The notes under the pieces were generated by a model that made no database searches, was not told where the DNA came from, and saw only the letters and a list, made by a program, of their open reading frames with translations. The translations under genes were made by a program, and so were the position numbers. This document shows positions 6,900 to 15,284 of a stretch of 64,000 nucleotides of DNA, in pieces (position 1 is the stretch's first letter; each line of letters starts with the position of its first letter). The stretch is from Phytohabitans aurantiacus (GTDB lineage: Bacteria > Actinomycetota > Actinomycetes > Mycobacteriales > Micromonosporaceae), in assembly GCF_027923225.1 (NCBI RefSeq), contig NZ_BSDI01000001.1, forward strand, positions 473,946-537,945, written 5' to 3'.

Positions 6900-9842
6900 C
6901 TAGACCACGGCCATGTCGACGAAGCGGGACAGGTGCAGCTGCGCGGCCACCGTGACGGTATCGGTGGGGCCATTTCGATGCTTAGCGACGATGAAGTCGG
7001 CCTCTCCCGCTCTCGGCGACTCTTTGTCGTAGTAGTCGTCGCGGTGCAGCAGGATGACAACGTCAGCGTCCTGCTCGATCGAGCCACTCTCACGCAGGTC
7101 GGACAACTGCGGGCGTTTGTCGGTGCGCTGCTCGGGACCACGGTTCAGCTGACTCACCGCGATGACCGGGCACTCGACCTCCTTGGCCAGCAGCTTGAGG
7201 CCACGAGACAGGTCGGCGACCTCCTGCTGGCGGCTCTCGGTGCGCTTCGGCGAGGTCATCAGCTGGAGATAGTCGACGACGATCAGCTTGAGGTCGTGGC
7301 GCTGCTTGAGCCGCCGGGCCTTCGCCCGGATCTCCATGAGGTTCATGCTCGGCGTGTCGTCGACGAACAGCGGCGCCTCGCTGATCTCGCCCATCCGCCG
7401 GGCCAGCTTGGTCCAATCGTCGTCGGAGAGCTGGCCGGACCGCAACACGTGCAGCGGCACACGAGCCTCGGCCGAGAGCAGTCGCATGACGATCTCGACC
7501 TTGCTCATTTCCAGCGAGAAGATCGCGCTCGCACAGTTGTGCCGAATAGCGGCATTTCGGGCAAAGTCCATCGATGCGGTCGAATTGTGCGTCGGGATCA
7601 TCGACCGGCCCGCAAGATACAGGTGGTCGGCGTTGTCGACCGTCACACACCGCACTGGCACGCTCGCGACCGCCCGGACCGCGACGATGTATCGCGAGCC
7701 GGTGCGCGCCTGATTCGTGCCGCGATATCGCTCCCGATGTGCCTGCTGCTTCCGGCTGAGGCGGAACACCTCGTCTACCGTCGAGAAGTTCAGGATGTAC
7801 GCCGTTGAGCTGTTTGGCCGGCGACCGGCGACCACCCTCGTCGTCATCGAGCAGCGGTAACCGAGACTCACGATCAGCTCATGAACGTCATCGGCCAGCC
7901 GTTTCGACGTCACGCAGAACTGGATGTTGCCGGTCGTCGTGACGGTGCCGTCCGTGTCCAGGAGGCCAGCCAGCAACGCCCTTCGCTGCGTCTCTGAGCC
8001 GCGGAGATAGCTGATCGGGATGTGCTTGTTGTCCAAGACATTGGCGGCTCGCAGGTAGCCGACAAATGATCCGTATCGGCTGTGGCACTCCGCGCACCTC
8101 CGGCTGCCGTTCCAGGCTCCATCAAGCACGGCACCACAGGAGGCGCATCCTTCGCGGCTGGCTGGCTTTGCCATCCCGCGTGACTTGCCGCCACACGATC
8201 TTCCACACGTCTGGACAGCTGGTCCACGAGGCATGAACCGGGTGCCACAGACGATGCACGAACGCGGGGTGAGTGGGTCAGGCGCTGGTGGAGAGATGCT
8301 GTAGAGCATGCGACCCGCTGTGGCGCGCACTACGAACCCATCCGCTTCGACATAGGACACGATTTCGGGGTCGGCGGTGGTGAAGCGGCTCCCGGCGCTG
8401 TGGCCATCGCCAAGCCAGACACCCAGGGTGTAGGGCGGGACGGGCAGGTCGTCGCGGTGCGGCAGTGCCAGCGGTCGACTGTTTGTCACAGCGTGGTTGA
8501 GCCGACCGTCGGTCGGACACCGCAGCGACATAGCTATCTCCGCGGTGGTCACGATCTCGGGGTGCTCGGCGGTGGTCCCCGCGTTCATCTGCCGGGCAAC
8601 GCGCTGTGACAGGCCTTCGAGCACCGCGTGACGTGAGTAGGCGGGAACATTCCGCTGCCATGGTTGGCCGGCGCGGACATACTCGCGGATTGCCTGGCCC
8701 GCCGGTCCGACCTGCTTCGCAACCGTATGTAGGACATGGCGGAACTCAGGCCCGGTCAGACCGAGCGCGTCGTCGAAGGTGATCAGCTCGTCGGGAGACT
8801 TCGAGGCCAGCTGGTACGCCGCGTCGGCAGCTGCTCGCTGCTCGGCGGGCCATTGGGCTCTGGGTTTACGCTCTGCCGCCTGCCGTCGGCTCGCCCGCGT
8901 CGTAGTTTTCCACAGGTGCTCAGCGTCAGCGACGATGACGGAGCCATCGGAGAACTCGACCTCGTAGCAGGGCCGCCCATGCCTGACCTCGAAGGCGTGC
9001 ACCACGGTCGTCGGCTGGCCGTCAGCACCGATCAACTGGTCGCCCACCACGACCTCACCCATGGTGGTCCAGCCGGTCGGCGTGGGCAGCGGCGTATCGA
9101 GCGCCAGCGCCTTTCCGAGACCGGGGCGGCCCGCGACGATCACGAGCTGGCCGGCGTGTAGGCCGTTGAGGAGGCGGTCGAGGTCGGTGAACCCGGTCGG
9201 TACACCGGTCATCATGCCGCCCTGGGCGCCGACCGCTTCGATCTCGTCGAGCGTGGGCTGGAGCATGTCGGCGAGCACCGCGAAGTCTTCGCTCACCCGC
9301 CGCTCGGTGACGTCGTAGACGGCCTGCTGCGCGAGGTCGACCAGGTCGTCGACGTCGCGGCCGCCCGACCCGGAGCCGTAGCCGAGCTGCACGATGCGCG
9401 TGCCGGCCTCCACGAGCCGGCGCAGCACGGCTCGCTCGCCGACGATCCGCGCGTAGTAGGAGGCGTTGGCCGCGGTGGGCACGGTGGAGATGAGCGTGTG
9501 CAGGTAGGGCGCGCCACCGATGCGGCCCAGGTCGCCGGAGTCGGCGAGCGCGGCCGCGACCGTGATGGCGTCGGCGGGCTCGCCGCGACCGTACAGGTCG
9601 AGGATCGCGTCGAAGATCGTCGCGTGCAGGGGCCGGTAGAAGTCGTTGGGCTTCAGGATCTCGACGACGTCGGCGATCGCGTCCTTCGACAGCAGCATGC
9701 CGCCGAGGACGCACTGCTCAGCGGCGATGTCCTGCGGGGGCGTCTTGTCGTACTGCCCGCCGCCGCCAAATCCACCGGAGTCGCCGGGCGGCGGGCCGGA
9801 AGGGGGACGCTCCTCCGACCGCACGTCGTCGGTGATCGACAC
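6900..9842 (-). CDS. dnaB: Replicative DNA helicase DnaB with intein
   Basis: A hexameric 5'-3' replicative helicase. The precursor is 980 residues from GTG 9842, which has a GAGGGGGG ribosome-binding site five bases upstream; a TTG at 9899 would add 19 unsupported residues. The N-terminal primase-interaction domain (EQCVLGGMLLS) and the RecA-like domain (Walker A GRPGLGK, VVDYLQLM, SQLNRGPEQR) are intact once the 509-residue intein is removed. The mature protein would be about 471 residues with Walker A restored as GLGKSTA. The gene is convergent with the zinc-ribbon gene and divergent from the disordered membrane protein. As in mycobacteria it lies near rplI, rpsR and ssb. Confidence 0.97.
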   Translation of the reverse strand: MSITDDVRSEERPPSGPPPGDSGGFGGGGQYDKTPPQDIAAEQCVLGGMLLSKDAIADVVEILKPNDFYRPLHATIFDAILDLYGRGEPADAITVAAALADSGDLGRIGGAPYLHTLISTVPTAANASYYARIVGERAVLRRLVEAGTRIVQLGYGSGSGGRDVDDLVDLAQQAVYDVTERRVSEDFAVLADMLQPTLDEIEAVGAQGGMMTGVPTGFTDLDRLLNGLHAGQLVIVAGRPGLGKALALDTPLPTPTGWTTMGEVVVGDQLIGADGQPTTVVHAFEVRHGRPCYEVEFSDGSVIVADAEHLWKTTTRASRRQAAERKPRAQWPAEQRAAADAAYQLASKSPDELITFDDALGLTGPEFRHVLHTVAKQVGPAGQAIREYVRAGQPWQRNVPAYSRHAVLEGLSQRVARQMNAGTTAEHPEIVTTAEIAMSLRCPTDGRLNHAVTNSRPLALPHRDDLPVPPYTLGVWLGDGHSAGSRFTTADPEIVSYVEADGFVVRATAGRMLYSISPPAPDPLTPRSCIVCGTRFMPRGPAVQTCGRSCGGKSRGMAKPASREGCASCGAVLDGAWNGSRRCAECHSRYGSFVGYLRAANVLDNKHIPISYLRGSETQRRALLAGLLDTDGTVTTTGNIQFCVTSKRLADDVHELIVSLGYRCSMTTRVVAGRRPNSSTAYILNFSTVDEVFRLSRKQQAHRERYRGTNQARTGSRYIVAVRAVASVPVRCVTVDNADHLYLAGRSMIPTHNSTASMDFARNAAIRHNCASAIFSLEMSKVEIVMRLLSAEARVPLHVLRSGQLSDDDWTKLARRMGEISEAPLFVDDTPSMNLMEIRAKARRLKQRHDLKLIVVDYLQLMTSPKRTESRQQEVADLSRGLKLLAKEVECPVIAVSQLNRGPEQRTDKRPQLSDLRESGSIEQDADVVILLHRDDYYDKESPRAGEADFIVAKHRNGPTDTVTVAAQLHLSRFVDMAVV
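7584..9110 (-). other. Class 3-type intein with LAGLIDADG endonuclease and zinc fingers, inserted in DnaB Walker A
   Basis: The intein begins with Ala (ALALDTPLPTPTGW) directly after GLGK and ends IPTHN before Ser. It lacks the usual Cys/Ser first residue but has Trp67, Cys488 and Thr507 (intein numbering), which matches the WCT signature of class 3 inteins; Asn509 is terminal and Ser is +1. Two LAGLIDADG-like motifs (LGVWLGDGHSAG and LLAGLLDTDGTV) flank two Cys4 clusters: CIVC with CGRSC, and CASC with CAEC, at roughly 8086-8260. Splicing is required for helicase activity because the intein splits the P-loop. Homing activity is possible but unproven. Confidence 0.9.
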
Positions 9843-10153
9843 CAAGGCCCCCCTCGCTCGATCGCCTACGCACACCAGCGAACCGCAGGGGTGTGACAAG
9901 TTGCCGCAGGCCGCGCCGCAACGATACGAAATCGCAGCTCAGCACCCAAACCTGCCGGTGGATGAGCCTTGGGACAACCTGTGGACAGTCACCCAACAGG
10001 TGTGTGCAGCCCTGTGCACAGCCTGTGAATAAGTATTGGGGACGGCTGCCCGAGTATCGTGTGACGTGCCCGGACACGATCCCCACCATGTGGAGGAAGA
10101 AATTCGGGCCTGCCACGAGTTCCCGAGTGGGCTTATCATTGCCGCTGGCGAAT
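9843..10153. promoter_or_regulatory. Divergent dnaB promoter region with DnaA-box-like sites
   Basis: About 310 bp without a gene. It contains TGTGAATAA at 10024-10032, which on the other strand is TTATTCACA, a match to the TTATNCACA DnaA box. Two weaker relatives lie nearby: TGTGGACAG at 9980-9988 and TGTGCACAG at 10014-10022. The spacing and common strand suggest DnaA may bind in front of dnaB. This is inference from sequence only. Confidence 0.45.
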
Positions 10154-11728
10154 ATGCCCAGAAGGCCGGTTGCGGTCCAGTATCAGGAAGGTCACGCTTT
10201 CGCAGTGGACTACCGGGACTGGGGGTACGACACGCGTGGCCCGCGCGACCGGCGGGCCAGCGATGACACACCCTCAAGTGAACGGGGCTCCACCGGTGAG
10301 ATCGAGCGGCTTCGAGGCCGCCGCACCGGGGCGCACCGCGCTGACGGCGACCCTGAGGCCGAGCCGCCACGTATCGGCTATGCCACGCTGAGTGAGTTCC
10401 GCAGCGCCTACCGAGGACGCCGCCGGCAGGAAGACACGCCGCCGGCCACCGACCGGCCCTATGGTCGTCGCAGCGCCCGCGAGCGCTGGGAGGAGCGCGC
10501 CGACGAGAGCCGCGATCTCCGTCCCGAGGTCAACACCACCGAGTGGACGCGCGAGGCTTACACCGGCGAGTGGAGCCGGTCAGACTACGCCGACCCACCC
10601 GCATACACGGATCGTTCCGACTTCACCGGCCAGTGGACCACCGGCGAGGCGAGCACCGCGCAGTGGGTGAAGCCCGAGTCGTTCGACGACGAGCGCCCCA
10701 GGCGCAGCAGCCGGCGCAGCGAGTCGCGTGGTGAGACCCGCGGCGAAAGCCGCCGTGAGTGGCGCGGCGAGGAGCGTGGGGAGACCACGTCCGCCGGCCG
10801 ATGGGACACGGGTCGCCGGTCGTACGACCCGCCGGCTTCGAGCATTCCCGCCTCGGCGATGCCGTCGTCGTCCATGCCCTTGTCATCGATACCGTCCTCG
10901 TCCGTCCCGGCGTCCGGGCTGCCTGGCCGATACGACGAGCTGCCCAGCCGCTTCTCCGATCGTGAGCGCGACGAAGACGACTTCGATCGCCCCTCCTGGG
11001 CGGCCGGCCGTGACACGTCGCCCACCGGCCGGCGCCGCCGCTCCTGGCAGGACCAGATCGAGCCTCGGTGGGACAACGACGAGGGTGAGCCGGAGCCCGA
11101 CGACATCGAGCCACGGTCGGGCGTTGGCGGCGGCAGCGGCCGCGAGAAGTTCGAGACGCGCTGGACCGCGGGAGAGCTCGACGACGAAACCAGCGTCCGG
11201 CTGTCCCGCGACGATCCACGGTGGGTCGGCATCCCGTCTTCGGCACCGCGGTCACCCGCGGTCGCGTACCCGGATGAGATGCGCGGTCGCGTGCCCGCCC
11301 CGCGTTCCGCGCCCCCGCTCGACCGCGGCTTCACGTCCCGGCAGCGCGCCGCGGCCCCGGCCTTCAGCCGCCGCGCGAGCGTCGTCGAGGTGGCCGATGA
11401 CGACGATGAGCTGCTCGAAGACGCGCCGCGCGGCACCACCGCCGGCGCCATCCTCGCGACTCTCGCCTTCTACGCCGTGCCACTGGTGATCTTCGTGGTC
11501 TACACCTTCACGATCGGCAGCGCCGACCGCACCCAGGCGTTCAACTCGCTGGTGGGAGCCACCGGGCGGTTCGGGGCGGCGCTCGCGTTGAGCGTGGTGG
11601 TCGCCGTGTTCATCCGGTGGCTCAGCGCGACGTGGCGCTCGGTGAGCGTTGGCCTCGCCGCGGCCGTCGTTGGCGGCGGCCTGTCCACAGTGGTCCTTTC
11701 GGTGATCAGCGGTCAGCCACTCGGCTGA
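10154..11728 (+). CDS. Large disordered protein with C-terminal membrane domain, unknown function
   Basis: About 524 residues from ATG 10154; GTG 10205 (preceded by AGGAAGG) is also possible. The first ~430 residues are hydrophilic and disordered, rich in Arg, Glu, Asp and Ser. They include short repeated motifs such as YTGEW/FTGQW/STAQW and a run of Ser-Ser-x-Pro units. The last ~100 residues contain three hydrophobic spans (LATLAFYAVPLVIFVVYTF, FGAALALSVVVAVFI and a final one). I recognise no family. A disordered cytoplasmic domain on a membrane anchor suggests a scaffold, but this is a guess. Confidence 0.7.
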   Translation: MPRRPVAVQYQEGHAFAVDYRDWGYDTRGPRDRRASDDTPSSERGSTGEIERLRGRRTGAHRADGDPEAEPPRIGYATLSEFRSAYRGRRRQEDTPPATDRPYGRRSARERWEERADESRDLRPEVNTTEWTREAYTGEWSRSDYADPPAYTDRSDFTGQWTTGEASTAQWVKPESFDDERPRRSSRRSESRGETRGESRREWRGEERGETTSAGRWDTGRRSYDPPASSIPASAMPSSSMPLSSIPSSSVPASGLPGRYDELPSRFSDRERDEDDFDRPSWAAGRDTSPTGRRRRSWQDQIEPRWDNDEGEPEPDDIEPRSGVGGGSGREKFETRWTAGELDDETSVRLSRDDPRWVGIPSSAPRSPAVAYPDEMRGRVPAPRSAPPLDRGFTSRQRAAAPAFSRRASVVEVADDDDELLEDAPRGTTAGAILATLAFYAVPLVIFVVYTFTIGSADRTQAFNSLVGATGRFGAALALSVVVAVFIRWLSATWRSVSVGLAAAVVGGGLSTVVLSVISGQPLG

Positions 11729-11877
11729 CGATCTCAGTCGCAACCAACGCGCGGTCACGTCTTCCGCACGACCTGATCACGACATTCACGCTTGGGTATC
11801 GGCTCAGCTACGGCGGGAGCCGTACCGGCCGTTGATCTGTCCCAATGCCATCAAGTCATCTGCACGGGGAGGACTCG

Positions 11878-13350
11878 ATGGCCACCAGTCAACGGCTCAC
11901 ATTCTTGATCCTGGGTATCGCCGCCACGCTCGCGCTGGGCGCGTGCGGCGCCGCCAACCGCGACTCCGACGCGGTGGTGCCCGCGCCGGATCGCCACGAC
12001 CCGACCACGCCCTGGCCCGACAACGACGGGGAGACCACGGTCGAAGACGATCCACAGTCGACGTTCGCGATCGACGTCGACACCGCGTCGTACGGGTACG
12101 CCCGGCGGCTCATCACCGAAGGGCGGCGGCCGGACGCCGACCAGGTCCGGCCCGAGGAGTTCGTCAACTCCTTCACCCAGGAGTACCCGGAGCCCAAGGG
12201 TGACGGGTTCGCCGTGCATCTCGACGGCGCCCGCCTGCCGGAGTTCCACGAGGCCGGGCCCGACGTCCGGCTCATGCGGGTGGGCCTGCGCACCCGCGGC
12301 GAAGACGCGCGGACGCGCGAAGACGCGGCCTTGACCTTCGTGGTCGATGTCAGCGGCTCGATGTCCGAGCCGGGCCGGCTGGATCTGGTACAGGACGCGC
12401 TGCACACCCTCATCAACGAGTTGCGGCCCACCGACTCGGTCGCGATCGTCGCGTTCAGCGGTGAGGCCGAGGTGGTCCGCGAGATGACCCGGGTCGCCGA
12501 CGCGCGGGCGCTCCATGACGCGGTGGACGCGTTGCGCACCCGCAGCAGCACGAACCTCGAGGCCGGGCTGGTACTCGGGTACCAGGTGGCACGCGACGGG
12601 TTCCGCCCCGGCCGGACGAACCGGGTGATCGTGCTCTCCGACGGGCTCGCCAACGCCGGCAACACGGACGCCGAGCCGATCCTGCGCCGGGTCAGCGAGG
12701 AGGCCGGCAAGGATATCGCGCTGCTCGGTGTCGGCGTGGGCAGCGAGTACGGGGACACGCTCATGGAGCAGCTGGCCGATCGCGGCGACGGCTTCGTCGT
12801 GTACGTCAGCGAGCCCGCCCACGCCCGCGCGGTCTTCGTCGACCAGCTTCCCGCCTCGCTGGCGGTACGGGCGCTGGACGCCAAGGTCCAGGTCACCTTC
12901 GATCGAGCGGCGGTGCGGTCCTACCGGCTGATCGGGTACGAGAACCGGGCGGTCGCCGACGAGGACTTCCGCGACGACCGGGTCGACGGGGGAGAGGTGG
13001 GGCCGGGGCACAGCGTCACCGCCCTGTACGCGGTGCGGCTCGAACCGGAGACCGCCGTCAGCGAGCGGGTCGCCCGGGTACAGGCGCGTTGGCTGGATCC
13101 GGCGTCGCGCCAGCCGGCGGAGTCGTACGACTCGCTGACCGTCGCCGACCTCTCCACGCCGTTCGATCGGGCGGCGCCTCGGCTGCGGGTCTGCTACGCC
13201 GCCGCCTTCTTCGCGGAGTCGCTGCGCGGCGGCAAGGAGGCGTCGCTCGACGATCTGGTGCCGGTGGCTCGGCGTGCCAGCGAGGAGACCGGCGACCCGG
13301 CGGTGCGTGACCTGACGTCTCTGATCGGCAAGGCCGGAGACGTGGACTGA
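11878..13350 (+). CDS. VWA-domain lipoprotein (YfbK-like)
   Basis: 490 residues from ATG 11878, chosen because GGGGAGGA lies six bases upstream. The N-terminus is a lipoprotein signal (ILGIAATLALGAC), with lipidation expected at Cys. An N-terminal VWF-associated segment (STFAIDVDTASYGYARR) precedes a von Willebrand A domain with an intact MIDAS (DVSGSMS, then a later Thr/Asp pair in VIVLSDGLANAG). The C-terminal part matches the DUF3520-type region of YfbK-like proteins. The role is probably metal-dependent adhesion or protein assembly at the cell surface; ligands are unknown. Confidence 0.87.
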   Translation: MATSQRLTFLILGIAATLALGACGAANRDSDAVVPAPDRHDPTTPWPDNDGETTVEDDPQSTFAIDVDTASYGYARRLITEGRRPDADQVRPEEFVNSFTQEYPEPKGDGFAVHLDGARLPEFHEAGPDVRLMRVGLRTRGEDARTREDAALTFVVDVSGSMSEPGRLDLVQDALHTLINELRPTDSVAIVAFSGEAEVVREMTRVADARALHDAVDALRTRSSTNLEAGLVLGYQVARDGFRPGRTNRVIVLSDGLANAGNTDAEPILRRVSEEAGKDIALLGVGVGSEYGDTLMEQLADRGDGFVVYVSEPAHARAVFVDQLPASLAVRALDAKVQVTFDRAAVRSYRLIGYENRAVADEDFRDDRVDGGEVGPGHSVTALYAVRLEPETAVSERVARVQARWLDPASRQPAESYDSLTVADLSTPFDRAAPRLRVCYAAAFFAESLRGGKEASLDDLVPVARRASEETGDPAVRDLTSLIGKAGDVD

Positions 13351-13388
13351 ACGAAAAACGGGGGCGCGAATCGCGCCCCCGTTTTCGT
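13351..13388. terminator. Bidirectional rho-independent terminator
   Basis: A long stem (CGGGGGCGCGA against TCGCGCCCCCG) is flanked by A-rich DNA on the left and TTTT on the right, so it reads as an intrinsic terminator in both directions. It separates the convergent VWA gene and the rpsF-ssb-rpsR-rplI operon. This is one of the clearest terminators in the window. Confidence 0.93.
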
Positions 13389-13396
13389 AACCGCTG

Positions 13397-13846
13397 CTAC
13401 TTGGACCGCACCACGTTGACGTCGAACTTGGCGGTGACGTCGGGGTGCAGCCTGACCCGCACCTGGTGAGCGCCCAGGGCCTTGATGTGACCCGACAGCT
13501 CGAGCCGGCGCCGGTCGAGTGCCGGACCGCCCGCGGCCTTCACCGCGTCGACGACCTCGGCCGGCGTGATCGAGCCGAAGAGGCGGCCGCCGTCGCCGGC
13601 ACGTGCCGACAGGCTGACCTTGAGGCCCTCAAGCTGGGCCTTCACCTCGTTGGCGTGGCCCAGGTCGCGGATCTCGCGGGCGTCGCGCGCCCGCTTGATG
13701 ACCGTGACCTGCTTCTCCGCGCCCTTCGACCAGGCGATGGCGAAGCCCTGGGGGAGGAGGTAGTTACGGCCGTAGCCGTCCTTCACCTCGATGATGTCCC
13801 CGGGGGTGCCGAGACCGGACACCTCCTGAGTCAGGATGACCTTCAT
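13397..13846 (-). CDS. rplI: 50S ribosomal protein L9
   Basis: 149 residues, the normal family length. The L9 N-terminal signature is clear: MKVILTQEVSGLGTPGDIIEVKDGYGRNYLLPQG, continuing into the long connecting helix and the C-terminal RNA-binding domain. L9 binds 23S rRNA near the L1 stalk and helps maintain the reading frame. It is the last gene of the rpsF-ssb-rpsR-rplI operon and sits eight bases from the bidirectional terminator. Confidence 0.98.
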   Translation of the reverse strand: MKVILTQEVSGLGTPGDIIEVKDGYGRNYLLPQGFAIAWSKGAEKQVTVIKRARDAREIRDLGHANEVKAQLEGLKVSLSARAGDGGRLFGSITPAEVVDAVKAAGGPALDRRRLELSGHIKALGAHQVRVRLHPDVTAKFDVNVVRSK

Positions 13847-13860
13847 GTCGGTGCCTCCCC

Positions 13861-14100
13861 TCAGCGAGCCGTGGCCGTGTAGGGCAGGAGCGCCATCTCA
13901 CGGGCGTTCTTGACCGCACGGGCGATCTGGCGCTGCTGCTGGGAGGTAACCCCGGTCACCCGCCGAGCGCGGATCTTGCCGCGGTCGGAGATGAACTTGC
14001 GCAGCAGCGCGGTGTCCTTGTAGTCGATGTAGGTGATCCCCTCTTTGTCGAGCGGGTTCACCTTCTTCTTCGGCTTGCGCAGTGCCGCAGCCTTAGCCAT
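13861..14100 (-). CDS. rpsR: 30S ribosomal protein S18
   Basis: 79 residues with the S18 core GITYIDYKDTALLRKFISDRGKIRARRVTGV. There is no CxxC zinc motif in the N-terminal extension, so this is a zinc-independent form. S18 binds S6 on the 30S platform. It lies 14 bp upstream of rplI and downstream of ssb in the usual operon order. Confidence 0.98.
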   Translation of the reverse strand: MAKAAALRKPKKKVNPLDKEGITYIDYKDTALLRKFISDRGKIRARRVTGVTSQQQRQIARAVKNAREMALLPYTATAR

Positions 14101-14124
14101 TGCTCTTGCTCCTGATGATCCTGG

Positions 14125-14649
14125 TTAGAACGGGGGCTCGTCGTCGAAGTTGCCACCGCCGGAACCGGAGGAACTCGAGGCAGGGGCCGGACTCGCGGTA
14201 GCCCACGGGTCGTCGAAGTTGCCTCCGCCGCCCTGGCCACCACCGCCACCGCCTCCAGAGGAGCCGAAGCCACCGCCGCCGGAACGCGACATCTTCTGCA
14301 CCTTCGCCGTGGCATACCGCAGCGACGGGCCGATTTCGTCGACCTCCAGCTCGATGACCGTGCGCTTCTCGCCCTCACGAGTCTCGTACGACCGCTGGCG
14401 CAGCCGACCCGAGACGATCACGCGGGCACCCCGCTGCAGCGACTCGGCGACGTGCTCCGCCGCCTGACGCCACACCGTGCAAGCCAGGAACAGCGGCTCG
14501 CCGTCCTTCCACTCGCCGGACGTGCGGTCCATGAACCGCGGCGTCGAGGCGATCCGGAACTTGGCGACCGCGGCACCCGACGGGGTGAAGCGCAACTCGG
14601 GGTCATCGGTCAGGTTGCCGATGACCGTGATGGTGGTGTCTCCTGCCAT
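14125..14649 (-). CDS. ssb: Single-stranded DNA-binding protein
   Basis: 174 residues from ATG 14649, giving MAGDTTITVIGNLTDDPELRFTPSG. An OB fold occupies residues 1 to about 115. A Gly-rich linker follows, then the conserved acidic tip DDEPPF that recruits replication and repair proteins. SSB coats single strands during replication. Co-location with rpsF and rpsR is typical of most bacteria. Confidence 0.98.
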   Translation of the reverse strand: MAGDTTITVIGNLTDDPELRFTPSGAAVAKFRIASTPRFMDRTSGEWKDGEPLFLACTVWRQAAEHVAESLQRGARVIVSGRLRQRSYETREGEKRTVIELEVDEIGPSLRYATAKVQKMSRSGGGGFGSSGGGGGGGQGGGGNFDDPWATASPAPASSSSGSGGGNFDDEPPF

Positions 14650-14745
14650 GACCAACTCCTCGCGCACTCATCGTTTCGCCGCTCAGGCTGCCAGAGCCCT
14701 CCGACAACAAACGATGAGCCGGATCCGGGTGGGCCGGGCGCCGCG

Positions 14746-15036
14746 CTAGCGGACGTCCGGACGGATGACCTTGGTACGCAGAACGGACTCGTTCAGCCGA
14801 AGCTGGCGGTCCAGCTCAGCCACCGCCTCAGGCGAAGCCTGGAGGTCGATGACCGCGTAGATGCCCTCGGCCTTCTTGTTGATCTCGAACGACAGGCGCC
14901 GGCGGCCCCATACGTCGAGCTTCTCCACCGAGCCACCCGCGGTGCGGATCACGTTGAGGTACGTGTCGAGCGACGGGGCGACGGTGCGCTCCTCGAGGCT
15001 TGGGTCGAGGATCACCATGATCTCGTAATGACGCAA
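14746..15036 (-). CDS. rpsF: 30S ribosomal protein S6
   Basis: 96 residues beginning MRHYEIMVILDPSLEER, with the S6 motifs VWGRRRLSFEINKKAEGIYAV and a C-terminal RxxVxR tail. It is the first gene of the rpsF-ssb-rpsR-rplI operon. GGAGGTGAGCACG before the start is a strong ribosome-binding region. Confidence 0.98.
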   Translation of the reverse strand: MRHYEIMVILDPSLEERTVAPSLDTYLNVIRTAGGSVEKLDVWGRRRLSFEINKKAEGIYAVIDLQASPEAVAELDRQLRLNESVLRTKVIRPDVR

Positions 15037-15178
15037 GACGTGCTCACCTCCTCTGGGCTAGCGGCCACGGTCCATCCGTGACAGGAGGTCGTGCGTCTGT
15101 TCGCACAGCGACGCCGCGGGATAGGCCCGCGGCGACAGCGAACTGAACCAGAGTACCGGGAGGCCCCGATACGAAGAG

Positions 15179-15263
15179 CCGCGGGGCGCCCTATCCACTT
15201 CTTTGGGTGGGACCTGGGGAGGAACGACCACACCGACGAGGTTGGATAGAAGGCGCCCCGCGG
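15179..15263 (-). repeat. Long-range hairpin between a secreted-protein gene and rpsF
   Basis: The arm CCGCGGGGCGCC-CTATCC (15179-15196) pairs with GGATAG-GGCGCCCCGCGG (15244-15263), giving 12 plus 6 bp with a two-base bulge and a 47-nt loop. It lies just after the stop of the upstream minus-strand gene and 140-230 bp before rpsF. It may terminate the upstream transcript, or form a leader structure for the S6 operon. Neither is proven. Confidence 0.55.
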
Positions 15264-15284
15264 AGCCTTTTCTTCAGTTACATA

